Source: Micromonosporaceae bacterium
Lineage (GTDB): Bacteria > Actinomycetota > Actinomycetes > Mycobacteriales > Micromonosporaceae
DNA length: 18,287 nt
Assembly: GCA_019689695.1 (NCBI GenBank)
Contig: JADGHA010000022.1
Location: forward strand, 1 to 18,287
Direction of reading: 5' to 3'
The notes under the pieces were generated by a model. It did no database searches. It saw only the letters and a list, made by a program, of their open reading frames with translations, and was not told where the DNA came from. Both the position numbers and the translations under genes were made by a program. Position 1 is the stretch's first letter; every line of letters begins with the position of its first letter. This document shows, in pieces, positions 1 through 6,237 of the stretch.

Positions 1-30
1 CGTGGACGCGGGCCCGGGCAGTTCGCTCAT
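1..30 (-). CDS. 5' end of a leftward gene cut by the window edge (function unknown)
   Basis: Only the first ten codons are inside the window, reading MSELPGPAST from an ATG at 30-28. The start is supported by a good ribosome binding site on the minus strand (GGAGGGTGAGTCG just before the ATG). Two palindromic operator-like sites lie 43-121 bp upstream, so the gene is probably regulated, plausibly by a LacI-family sugar repressor. Ten residues do not allow a function to be assigned. The existence of the gene is inferred from the start signal and the regulatory sites, not from homology. Confidence 0.5.
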   Translation of the reverse strand, partial: MSELPGPAST

Positions 31-72
31 CGACTCACCCTCCGTGGTCGTCCGGTCAGCGGCGGTCTGGCT

Positions 73-90
73 TGTCGAAGCGCTTCGACA
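73..90. promoter_or_regulatory. Perfect 18-bp palindromic operator, LacI-type (site 1)
   Basis: The sequence TGTCGAAGCGCTTCGACA is a perfect 18-bp palindrome centred between 81 and 82. Its size and central GC step are typical of LacI-family operators in front of actinobacterial sugar genes. It lies 43 bp upstream of the start codon of the left-edge gene. The cognate regulator is unknown. The LacI protein encoded at 14610-15620 is one candidate, but nothing in the sequence proves it. Confidence 0.7.
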
Positions 91-133
91 GGTGGCCGCC
101 GGCACCGCCGCCGAGGTGGCCGCTACCGCCGTC

Positions 134-151
134 TGTCGAAGCGTTTCGACA
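134..151. promoter_or_regulatory. Near-perfect 18-bp palindromic operator, LacI-type (site 2)
   Basis: The sequence TGTCGAAGCGTTTCGACA differs from site 1 by one base. Its centre is 61 bp from the centre of site 1, close to six helical turns, which would suit cooperative binding or a short repression loop. A further isolated half-site (GTTTCGAC) lies at about 180-187. Confidence 0.65.
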
Positions 152-219
152 AGCTGGCTAAAAAAGCGCTCTGCCCGGAGTTTCGACTTCTTTACGCGCA
201 GAGCATCCTGAGATTTACA

Positions 220-239
220 TTGACCGGCTCGCTGGTCAA
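220..239 (-). terminator. Hairpin downstream of the ROK regulator gene
   Basis: TTGACC (220-225) pairs with GGTCAA (234-239), extended inward by a G-T wobble and a G-C pair around the tetraloop CTCG. This gives an 8-bp stem 30 bp past the stop codon of the leftward ROK gene. On the minus strand the hairpin is followed by an AT-rich run (TGTAAATCT). It is probably the terminator of that gene; no long U-tract is present. Confidence 0.45.
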
Positions 240-268
240 GCCCTCGGGCACCACTTCGCGCTGCTTGC

Positions 269-1576
269 CTACTTCGCCGGGCCAGCCGCGAGCAGCTGGG
301 GGAGCTGGCCGGCGTCCACCGCGTCCAGCACCCGGGCCGCGCCGCCGACCGCGGCCGCGCCGTGGCCGAGCGTGCTGGGCACCAGCCGGCAGCCGCCCAG
401 GTCGGGGGCGAGGGTGCCGGCCCGCGCCTCGGCCTCCGCCGCGGGCAGCAGCCAGTCGGCCAGCGGGACGAAGTAGCCGCCGAAGACGACCACCTGCGGG
501 TTGATCAGGTTGGCCAGCACCGACACTGCGTGCCCGAGCCACCGTCCCGCCTCGGCCAGCGCCGCCGTGGTGGCCGGGTCACCGGCACCGGCCCGGCGGA
601 CCAGCTCGTCCACCTCGGGCTCCAGGTCGGTGATCGCACCGCCGTCCGGAATGGCGTCCGGCAGCAGCCGCCGCACCAGCGCGCCGACCCCGGCGACCGC
701 CTGCAGGCAGCCGCGCCGCCCGCACTCGCACTCCGGACCGTCGCCGTCGCGCCCCGCCCGGCCGGGGTCGAGCTGGATGTGCCCGAGCTCCCCGACGTAC
801 CCGTGGCCGCCGCGTACGGCGCGGCCGTCCACCACCAGGCCGGCGCCGATCCCCGACCCGCCGCCGAGGTAGACCAGGTTGGGCGTCCCGGCGTACGCGC
901 CGTAGCGGTACTCGGCGACCGCGGCGAGACTGGCGTCGTTGTCCACCGCCACCGGGTAGGCGGGCTCGCCCAGCGCCTGCCGCAGCAGCTCCAGCGCCGG
1001 TACGTCCCGCCAGCCTAGCGCGGGCGCGAGGGGCACCCGGCCGGCGGCGTCGACCAGCCCCGGCACGGCCAGCGTCAGGCCGAGCACCTGCCGGCCCTCG
1101 GCGGCCATCCGGGCGGCGGCCCGCCGGCCCAGCGCCGCCGCCGCCGCGACCGCCTTGCTCGGCACCGCCGTGGACCCGGCGAAGGTGCGCCGCCAGGACA
1201 GCAGCCGCTGCCCGGCCAGGTCGACCGCCACCGCGGACAGGTAGTCGGCGTTCACCTCCAGCCCGACCGCCGCGTACGGCGAGCCGTCCAGCACCAGCTG
1301 GGTGGCCGGCCGGCCGATGCGCCGCTCGGTGAGCCCGGTCTCCCGCACCAGCCGCCGGTCGATCAGGTCGGCCACCAGGCTGGACACCGTGGCCTTGTTC
1401 AGGCCGGTGGAGGCGGCGATGTCCGCGCGCGAGCAGGGCGCGTTCGCCCGCACGAAGCGCAGCACGACGGCGAGGTTGGTGGCGCGCACGTCGGCGAAGT
1501 CCGCCGGCTGCGGCCCACTGCCGGTCTGCATACTGATCAAGCTGCGCCCCGCTCCCGGTGACGATGCCGCCATCAT
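269..1576 (-). CDS. ROK-family transcriptional repressor (xylose-repressor-like)
   Basis: The product is a 435-aa cytoplasmic DNA-binding regulator with an N-terminal winged helix-turn-helix (about residues 35-95, with SRADIAASTGLNKATVSSLVADLI as the recognition region, given here as SRADIAASTGLNKATVSSLV). A ROK sugar-binding domain follows: DNDA near 213-216, glycine-rich GGGSGIGAGL near 238-247, and zinc ligands H266, C283, C285 and C290 in a CxCGxxGC motif. The glutamate that usually follows this motif is glutamine (Q292). The start is uncertain. The ATG at 1576, a TTG at 1540 and an ATG at 1531 all precede the conserved region, and none has a clear ribosome binding site. The gene is divergent from a sugar-transport operon. 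The shared intergenic region carries a site with the geometry of the Bacillus XylR operator, so xylose or a xyloside is the likely inducer (inference). Confidence 0.92.
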   Translation of the reverse strand: MMAASSPGAGRSLISMQTGSGPQPADFADVRATNLAVVLRFVRANAPCSRADIAASTGLNKATVSSLVADLIDRRLVRETGLTERRIGRPATQLVLDGSPYAAVGLEVNADYLSAVAVDLAGQRLLSWRRTFAGSTAVPSKAVAAAAALGRRAAARMAAEGRQVLGLTLAVPGLVDAAGRVPLAPALGWRDVPALELLRQALGEPAYPVAVDNDASLAAVAEYRYGAYAGTPNLVYLGGGSGIGAGLVVDGRAVRGGHGYVGELGHIQLDPGRAGRDGDGPECECGRRGCLQAVAGVGALVRRLLPDAIPDGGAITDLEPEVDELVRRAGAGDPATTAALAEAGRWLGHAVSVLANLINPQVVVFGGYFVPLADWLLPAAEAEARAGTLAPDLGGCRLVPSTLGHGAAAVGGAARVLDAVDAGQLPQLLAAGPAK

Positions 1577-1627
1577 GCCGTACGCCGGGGCACCCGGCGG
1601 GGGCCAGGGTGGCCGTGGCGGCCTCCC

Positions 1628-1656
1628 TTGTGGTGGCGGTCACCGTCGATTACTTT
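1628..1656 (+). promoter_or_regulatory. Predicted promoter of the sugar-transport operon
   Basis: A -35 box TTGTGG (1628-1633) and a -10 box TACTTT (1651-1656) are separated by 17 bp. They fit the actinobacterial vegetative pattern TTGnnn-N17-TAnnnT. The -10 box overlaps the left end of the ROK operator at 1654-1678, so bound repressor should block polymerase. The arrangement is almost the same as in front of the GH42 gene. Confidence 0.45.
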
Positions 1657-1678
1657 GTTTAGTCGACAGACCAACTAA
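1654..1678. promoter_or_regulatory. ROK/XylR-type operator between regulator and transporter operon
   Basis: TTTGTT (1654-1659) and AACTAA (1673-1678) are inverted half-sites separated by 13 bp. The Bacillus xylose operator has the same frame, TTAGTT-N13-AACTAA (recalled from the literature). A second copy with identical spacing lies at 8662-8686. The site sits between the divergent ROK gene and the transport operon, so it could serve both autoregulation and control of transport. Confidence 0.65.
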
Positions 1679-1716
1679 CTCTACCCCCTCTTCCCCCGTA
1701 GTGAAGGGAGCGCGCC

Positions 1717-3390
1717 GTGACTGATCCGCTCGCGGACGCGGCGACCAACCGACGCAACTTTCTCGGCCTGATCGGCCTGGGCGCGGCCGCGGTGGCCGGT
1801 GGCGGCCTGCTCGCCGGCTGCAGCGAGAAGGCCGGCAGCAAGGGCGTCGCGAGCAAGGCCGACAAGGGCGTCCTGCCCAAGTTCAAGGCCGTGGACATGG
1901 TGAAGCCGGACATCCCTGGCGAAGGGCCGATCCCCCAGGGCTTCCTGTCCTACCCGACCAACCTGGTCGACGCGATCAGCGAGAAGCCGGGCAGCGGCGG
2001 CCCGACCATCAAGACGATGGCCCCCTGGTGGGGTCCGGTCCCACCCGGCCTCGGCCGCAATTCTTACCTGGACGCGGTCAATGCCGAGTTGGGCGTCCAG
2101 GTCGACCCCAGCCTGCAGGACGGCAACACCTACTTCGACAAGCTCAGCGCGACCCTGGGCGCGCGCGACGTGCCGGACCTGCTGGTCGCGCCGAACTGGG
2201 AGATCGACAAGATCGCGCGGTTCTCGGACGCGGTCAAGGCGCTGTTCGAGGACCTGACCGACTACCTCGCCGGAGACGCGGTCGACGCGTACCCGATGCT
2301 GGCCTCCCTGTCCACTGGGGCGTGGGAGTACTCGGTCTGGGGTGGCCGGCTGTACGCGGTGCCGTTCCCCACCGACGGACCGTTCGCCTGGGCGCTCTTC
2401 CAGCGCAAGGACCTGATGGACGCGGCCGGCGTCGCCGCGCCCACCAATGTGGACGAGCTGTACCAGGCCGGTAAGAAGCTCACCAACCCGGGCAAGGGCG
2501 TGTGGGCGTTCGGTAGCGTCTTCGACATGGTGCAGCAGGCGTTCGGCTGCCCCGGCGTGCAGAACGGCTGGCGCAAGAAGGCCGGTGGCGGCCTGGAGCA
2601 CAAGTACGAGACCGAGGAGTACCGCCAGGCTCTGGAGTTCACCGTCCGGCTGTACAAGGAGAAGCTGGTCCACCCGGACGTCATCGCCACCAAGGGCGCC
2701 GACGAGAAGACCCTCTTCAACGGCGGCAAGATCCTCATGTACCAGGACGGGCTGGGCGCCTGGCAGGGCATGCAGGGCGAGCAGTCGAAGGTGACCCCCG
2801 GATACAACATGCAGCCGGTGCCGGCCTTCGGCGCCCACCCCGGCACCAAGCCGGTCCTCTGGGGCAGCGAGAAGCCGATCTTCTTCACGTTCGTCAAGAA
2901 GGGCCTGGGCGCGGACCGGACCAAGGAGATCCTGCGCGTGCTCAACTGGTGCGCCGCGCCGTTCGGCACCAAGGAGTGGGAGCTGCGGCAGTACGGCGTG
3001 GAGGGCAAGCACTTCACCCGCGGGCCGGACGGCCCGGTCCCCACCGACCTGGGTCGCAAGGAGGTGGCCGAGGCGCAGTTCACCTTCCTCGGCGGCCGGG
3101 TGCCGGCCAAGTGGAAGAGCTCGGACACCCCGAACTACGTCCAGGACTACATCAACTACCACAAGGCCAGCATTCAGTACCTCGAGCCGGACCTGTTCAA
3201 GGGCATCAAGCTGGAGCTGCCGGCGAACTACTCGAAGGTGCTCCAGCCGACCGAGGACAAGATCCGCGACGTGCTGAACGGCCGGCGGCCGTTGAGCGAC
3301 CTGGACCAGATCGTCAGCGAGTTCCGGTCCGGTGGGGGGGACGAGGGCCGGGCGTTCCTGGAGAAGGCGCTCGCCGACAACGGCCGATGA
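1717..3390 (+). CDS. ABC transporter sugar-binding lipoprotein (LplA/YtcQ-type), Tat-exported
   Basis: The 557-aa product is an extracellular solute-binding lipoprotein that delivers a sugar to the two permeases encoded next. The N-terminus has a twin-arginine motif (N11-R-R-N-F-L), a hydrophobic stretch and a lipobox (L32-A-G-C35), so export by Tat and lipid anchoring at C35 are expected. The length, well above the roughly 400-450 aa of ordinary family-1 sugar-binding proteins, and the type of the partner permeases match the LplA/YtcQ group that often handles oligosaccharides. The start is GTG at 1717, with GGGAG six bases upstream. It is the first gene of the operon and its stop overlaps the next start (ATGA). 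The substrate cannot be read from the sequence. The linked alpha-xylosidase and shared operator suggest xylose-containing oligosaccharides. Confidence 0.9.
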   Translation: MTDPLADAATNRRNFLGLIGLGAAAVAGGGLLAGCSEKAGSKGVASKADKGVLPKFKAVDMVKPDIPGEGPIPQGFLSYPTNLVDAISEKPGSGGPTIKTMAPWWGPVPPGLGRNSYLDAVNAELGVQVDPSLQDGNTYFDKLSATLGARDVPDLLVAPNWEIDKIARFSDAVKALFEDLTDYLAGDAVDAYPMLASLSTGAWEYSVWGGRLYAVPFPTDGPFAWALFQRKDLMDAAGVAAPTNVDELYQAGKKLTNPGKGVWAFGSVFDMVQQAFGCPGVQNGWRKKAGGGLEHKYETEEYRQALEFTVRLYKEKLVHPDVIATKGADEKTLFNGGKILMYQDGLGAWQGMQGEQSKVTPGYNMQPVPAFGAHPGTKPVLWGSEKPIFFTFVKKGLGADRTKEILRVLNWCAAPFGTKEWELRQYGVEGKHFTRGPDGPVPTDLGRKEVAEAQFTFLGGRVPAKWKSSDTPNYVQDYINYHKASIQYLEPDLFKGIKLELPANYSKVLQPTEDKIRDVLNGRRPLSDLDQIVSEFRSGGGDEGRAFLEKALADNGR

Positions 3391-4430
3391 GTGCTTCTGA
3401 CCTCACCGAGCTTGCGGGGCCTGGCCAGCGCGGCCAGGCCCCGGACGCTGGTGGCGGGGGCGCACCGGCCGCACCGCGACCGCGCAAGGCCAAGCGCGGC
3501 CGGCGCCCGCTGCGCACCCGGCTGCACCGGGACTGGCCGCTGCTGGTGATGACCGCGCCGGCGGCCGTGCTGGTGGTGATCTTCCACTACATACCGGCGC
3601 TCGGGAACATCATCGCGTTTCAGGACTACAACCCGTTCCTCGGTGACAACCCGTTCGAGGCGTTCATCCACAGCGACTGGATCGGGTTCGGCAACTTCCA
3701 GACCCTCTTCGAGGATCCGGCGTTCTGGGACGCGGTCGTCAATACGCTGACGATCACCCTGTTCCAGCTGGTGTTCTTCTTCCCGCTACCGATCTTCCTG
3801 GCCATCCTGCTCAACAGCGTGGTCTCCGGCAAGGTACGCGGCTTCGTGCAGAGCGTGGTCTACCTGCCGCACTTCTTCAGCTGGGTGCTGGTGGTCACCT
3901 TCTTCGTGCAGATGCTCGGCGGCGCCGGCCTGCTCGCCCAGCAGCTGCGGGAGGCGGGCCTGCAGCCCTGGGACATCATGACCAACCCGGACACGTTCAT
4001 CGTCCTGGTCACCGCCGAGGGCATCTGGAAGGACGTCGGCTGGGGCGCCATCGTCTTCCTCGCCGCGCTCTCGGCGATCGACCAGAACCTGTACGAGGCG
4101 GCGGCCGCGGACGGCGCGGGCCGGTGGCGGCGACTGTGGCACATCACCCTGCCCGGCCTGCGGCCGGTGATCGTCCTGCTGCTCATCCTGCGCCTGGGTG
4201 ACGCGCTGTCGGTCGGTTTCGAGCAGTACATCCTGCAGCGCGAAGCTGTCGGCCGGCAGGCCGCCGAGGTGCTCGACACCTTCGTCTACTACAACGCGAT
4301 CGCCACCCAGCAGTGGGGTCTGGGCGCGGCGGCCGGCCTGTTCAAGGGCGTGGTCGGGCTGGTCCTGATCCTGGTCGCGAACAAGCTGGCGCACAAGCTC
4401 GGCGAGCAGGGGGTGTACCAGAAGATATGA
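3387..4430 (+). CDS. ABC sugar transporter permease, LplB/YtcP-partner type (first)
   Basis: This is a 347-aa inner-membrane permease of the binding-protein-dependent sugar family. About six membrane segments are visible, beginning with one at about residues 50-75 (LLVMTAPAAVLVVIFHYIPA). The EAA loop that docks the ATPase reads EAAAADGAGRWRRLWHITLP. The start is the ATG at 3387, which overlaps the stop of the binding-protein gene as ATGA. The open frame extends further upstream, but that part only shadows the preceding gene. The first 45 or so residues are a Gly/Ala/Arg-rich cytoplasmic tail. The gene is translationally coupled on both sides. It forms a heterodimer with the next permease (family knowledge). 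Confidence 0.93.
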   Translation: MSASDLTELAGPGQRGQAPDAGGGGAPAAPRPRKAKRGRRPLRTRLHRDWPLLVMTAPAAVLVVIFHYIPALGNIIAFQDYNPFLGDNPFEAFIHSDWIGFGNFQTLFEDPAFWDAVVNTLTITLFQLVFFFPLPIFLAILLNSVVSGKVRGFVQSVVYLPHFFSWVLVVTFFVQMLGGAGLLAQQLREAGLQPWDIMTNPDTFIVLVTAEGIWKDVGWGAIVFLAALSAIDQNLYEAAAADGAGRWRRLWHITLPGLRPVIVLLLILRLGDALSVGFEQYILQREAVGRQAAEVLDTFVYYNAIATQQWGLGAAAGLFKGVVGLVLILVANKLAHKLGEQGVYQKI

Positions 4431-5359
4431 GCGCTGTGGTCGCGACCAGGGCCCGGCGGCGGGCCACCAGGCCGGTTTGGGAGGAGAAGCCCACCGTCAT
4501 CGGGCGGTCCGCCAAGGCGCTGATCCTCACCCTGCTGGTCCTGGCCGTGCTGTTTCCGATGTGGTCGGTCCTGGTGACCAGCCTCGCCTCCCGGTCGACC
4601 ATCAACGAGGCCGGCGGCATGGTGGTGGTCCCGCGGGAGTTCGACCCGTCGGCGTACTTCACCATCTTCTCCGGCGGGCAGGTGACCCAGGCGGTGTGGA
4701 CCAGCACCCTGCTGACCGTCATGGGCACCGCGGTGAGCCTGGGCCTGACCGTGCTGGCCGCGTACGGGCTGTCCCGGCCCGGCTCGCTGGGCCACCGGCC
4801 CCTGCTGTTCCTGTTCCTGCTGACCTTCCTCATCTACCCCGGCCTGGTGCCCAGCTACCTGGTGGTGACCGGGCTGGGACTGAAGAACAGCCTGTGGTCG
4901 CTGATCCTGCCCACCGCGATCAGCGCGTTCAATCTCGTGGTCATCCGGGCGTTCTTCATGAACGTGCCCAGCGAGCTGGTCGACAGCGCCCGGATCGACG
5001 GAGCCGGCGAGTTCCGCATCCTGCTGCGCATCGTGCTGCCGCTGTCCAAGGCGGTGGTCGCCGTGGTGGGCCTGTTCTACGCCGTCGGCTACTGGAACGT
5101 GTACTTCAACGCGGTCCTCTACATCGACGACAACGACAAGCTGCCTATCCAGCGGGTCCTGCAGAGCTATATCCTGGCCGGCCAGACACCGCACGTCACC
5201 GGGAACGCGCCGAACCTGCCGGGCATCAGCGCGTACCCCCCGACGCTCGCCATCAAGATGGCCGTCGTGGTGGTCACGGTGATCCCGGCGGTCCTGGTGT
5301 ACCCCTTCGTGCAGCGGCACTTCACCAAGGGCGTCATCACCGGCGCGGTGAAGGGTTAG
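4427..5359 (+). CDS. ABC sugar transporter permease, LplC/YtcP type (second)
   Basis: This 310-aa inner-membrane permease is the second half of the transport channel. Six hydrophobic segments can be followed, for example ALILTLLVLAVLFPMWSVLV near the N-terminus and AVVVVTVIPAVLVYPFV near the C-terminus. The EAA-type loop is DSARIDGAGEFRILLRIVLP. The start is the ATG at 4427, overlapping the previous stop as ATGA. The C-terminus ends FVQRHFTKGVITGAVKG, as is common in this subfamily. No ATP-binding subunit is encoded nearby, which is usual for Lpl/Ytc-type systems that share a general MsmX/MsiK-like ATPase encoded elsewhere. Confidence 0.93.
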   Translation: MSAVVATRARRRATRPVWEEKPTVIGRSAKALILTLLVLAVLFPMWSVLVTSLASRSTINEAGGMVVVPREFDPSAYFTIFSGGQVTQAVWTSTLLTVMGTAVSLGLTVLAAYGLSRPGSLGHRPLLFLFLLTFLIYPGLVPSYLVVTGLGLKNSLWSLILPTAISAFNLVVIRAFFMNVPSELVDSARIDGAGEFRILLRIVLPLSKAVVAVVGLFYAVGYWNVYFNAVLYIDDNDKLPIQRVLQSYILAGQTPHVTGNAPNLPGISAYPPTLAIKMAVVVVTVIPAVLVYPFVQRHFTKGVITGAVKG

Positions 5360-5371
5360 TAACCTCACCGC

Positions 5372-6118
5372 ATGACAGTTGCCATCGTGACCGGCGCGGC
5401 GCGCGGCATCGGCGCCGCCACCGCCCGCCGGCTCGCCGCCGACGGCGCGGCCGTCGCCGTCCTCGACCTGGACGAGCAGAACTGTGCGGGCACCGTCGAG
5501 CAGATCACCGCGGCCGGCGGCCGGGCGATCGGGGTCGGCGTGGACGTGGCCGACGCCGGCAAGGCGTCCGCGGCCGTGGAGCGGGTCGTGGCCGAGCTGG
5601 GCCCGCCGTCGATCCTGGTGAACAACGCCGGGGTGATCCGCGACAACCTGCTGTTCAAGATGACCGACGAGGACTGGGACACCGTGCTCGGGGTTCACCT
5701 GCGCGGGGCGTTCCTGATGAGCCGGGCGGTCCAGAAGTACATGGTCGAGCAGCGCTGGGGCCGCATCGTCAACCTCTCCAGCACCTCCGCGCTGGGCAAC
5801 CGCGGCCAGGCCAACTACTCGGCGGCCAAGGCGGGCATGCAGGGCTTCACCCGCACCCTCGCCATCGAGCTGGGGCCGTTCGGCATCACCGTCAACGCGG
5901 TCGCACCCGGGTTCATCGTCACCGACATGACGGCGGCGACGGCGGCCCGGATCGGCGTGGACTTCGAGCAGTTCCAGCAGGCCGCCGCGGCAGAGATCCC
6001 GGTGCGCCGGGTGGGCCGGCCGGAGGACGTGGCGAACACGATCGCGTTCCTCGTCAGCGAGGGCGCCTCGTTCGTCTCCGGACAGGTCATCTACGTCGCC
6101 GGCGGCCCGCGGGGCTGA
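5372..6118 (+). CDS. Short-chain dehydrogenase/reductase (FabG-like, probably NAD-dependent)
   Basis: This 248-aa classical SDR is of standard length. Visible features are the cofactor motif TGAARGIG (7-14), an acidic residue at the end of beta-2 (D32/D34) that favours NAD over NADP, NNAG (84-87), and the catalytic serine S137, Y149 and K153 in a YSAAK context. It begins 12 bp after the permease stop and is therefore probably the last gene of the transport operon. There is no clear ribosome binding site. The sequence resembles beta-ketoacyl-ACP reductases, a family that also includes many sugar and sugar-alcohol dehydrogenases. In this operon, oxidation of an imported or released sugar, perhaps an aldose to its lactone, is plausible but not shown. 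Confidence 0.88.
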   Translation: MTVAIVTGAARGIGAATARRLAADGAAVAVLDLDEQNCAGTVEQITAAGGRAIGVGVDVADAGKASAAVERVVAELGPPSILVNNAGVIRDNLLFKMTDEDWDTVLGVHLRGAFLMSRAVQKYMVEQRWGRIVNLSSTSALGNRGQANYSAAKAGMQGFTRTLAIELGPFGITVNAVAPGFIVTDMTAATAARIGVDFEQFQQAAAAEIPVRRVGRPEDVANTIAFLVSEGASFVSGQVIYVAGGPRG

Positions 6119-6135
6119 GCGGACGGGTTGTGCGA

Positions 6136-6178
6136 CGGTGACGACCGCGGGCGCGCCAAGCGTCCGTGGTCGTCACCG
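6136..6178. terminator. Strong bidirectional hairpin terminator between convergent genes
   Basis: Bases 6136-6153 pair with 6161-6178 in an 18-bp stem with two G-T wobbles and a 7-base loop (CGCCAAG). The core is GGTGACGACC against GGTCGTCACC. It sits between the stop of the SDR gene and that of the leftward GH31 gene, so it can serve both. It lacks a U-tract, as is common in actinobacteria. Confidence 0.75.
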
Positions 6179-6237
6179 CCTGCGGGCGAGGTGTGGCGAG
6201 CCGGAGCCGACCGGGACCGGGGACGGGCTCGGTCCGC

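Noticed and set aside
1681..3162. Minus-strand frame of 493 codons opposite the binding-protein gene
   Set aside because: Shadow of the lipoprotein gene, whose Tat signal and lipobox settle the coding strand.
2949..3386. Upstream extension of the first permease gene
   Set aside because: It overlaps the binding-protein gene in another frame and has an Arg/Gly/Pro-rich, non-conserved composition. The ATG at 3387 with ATGA overlap is the natural start.
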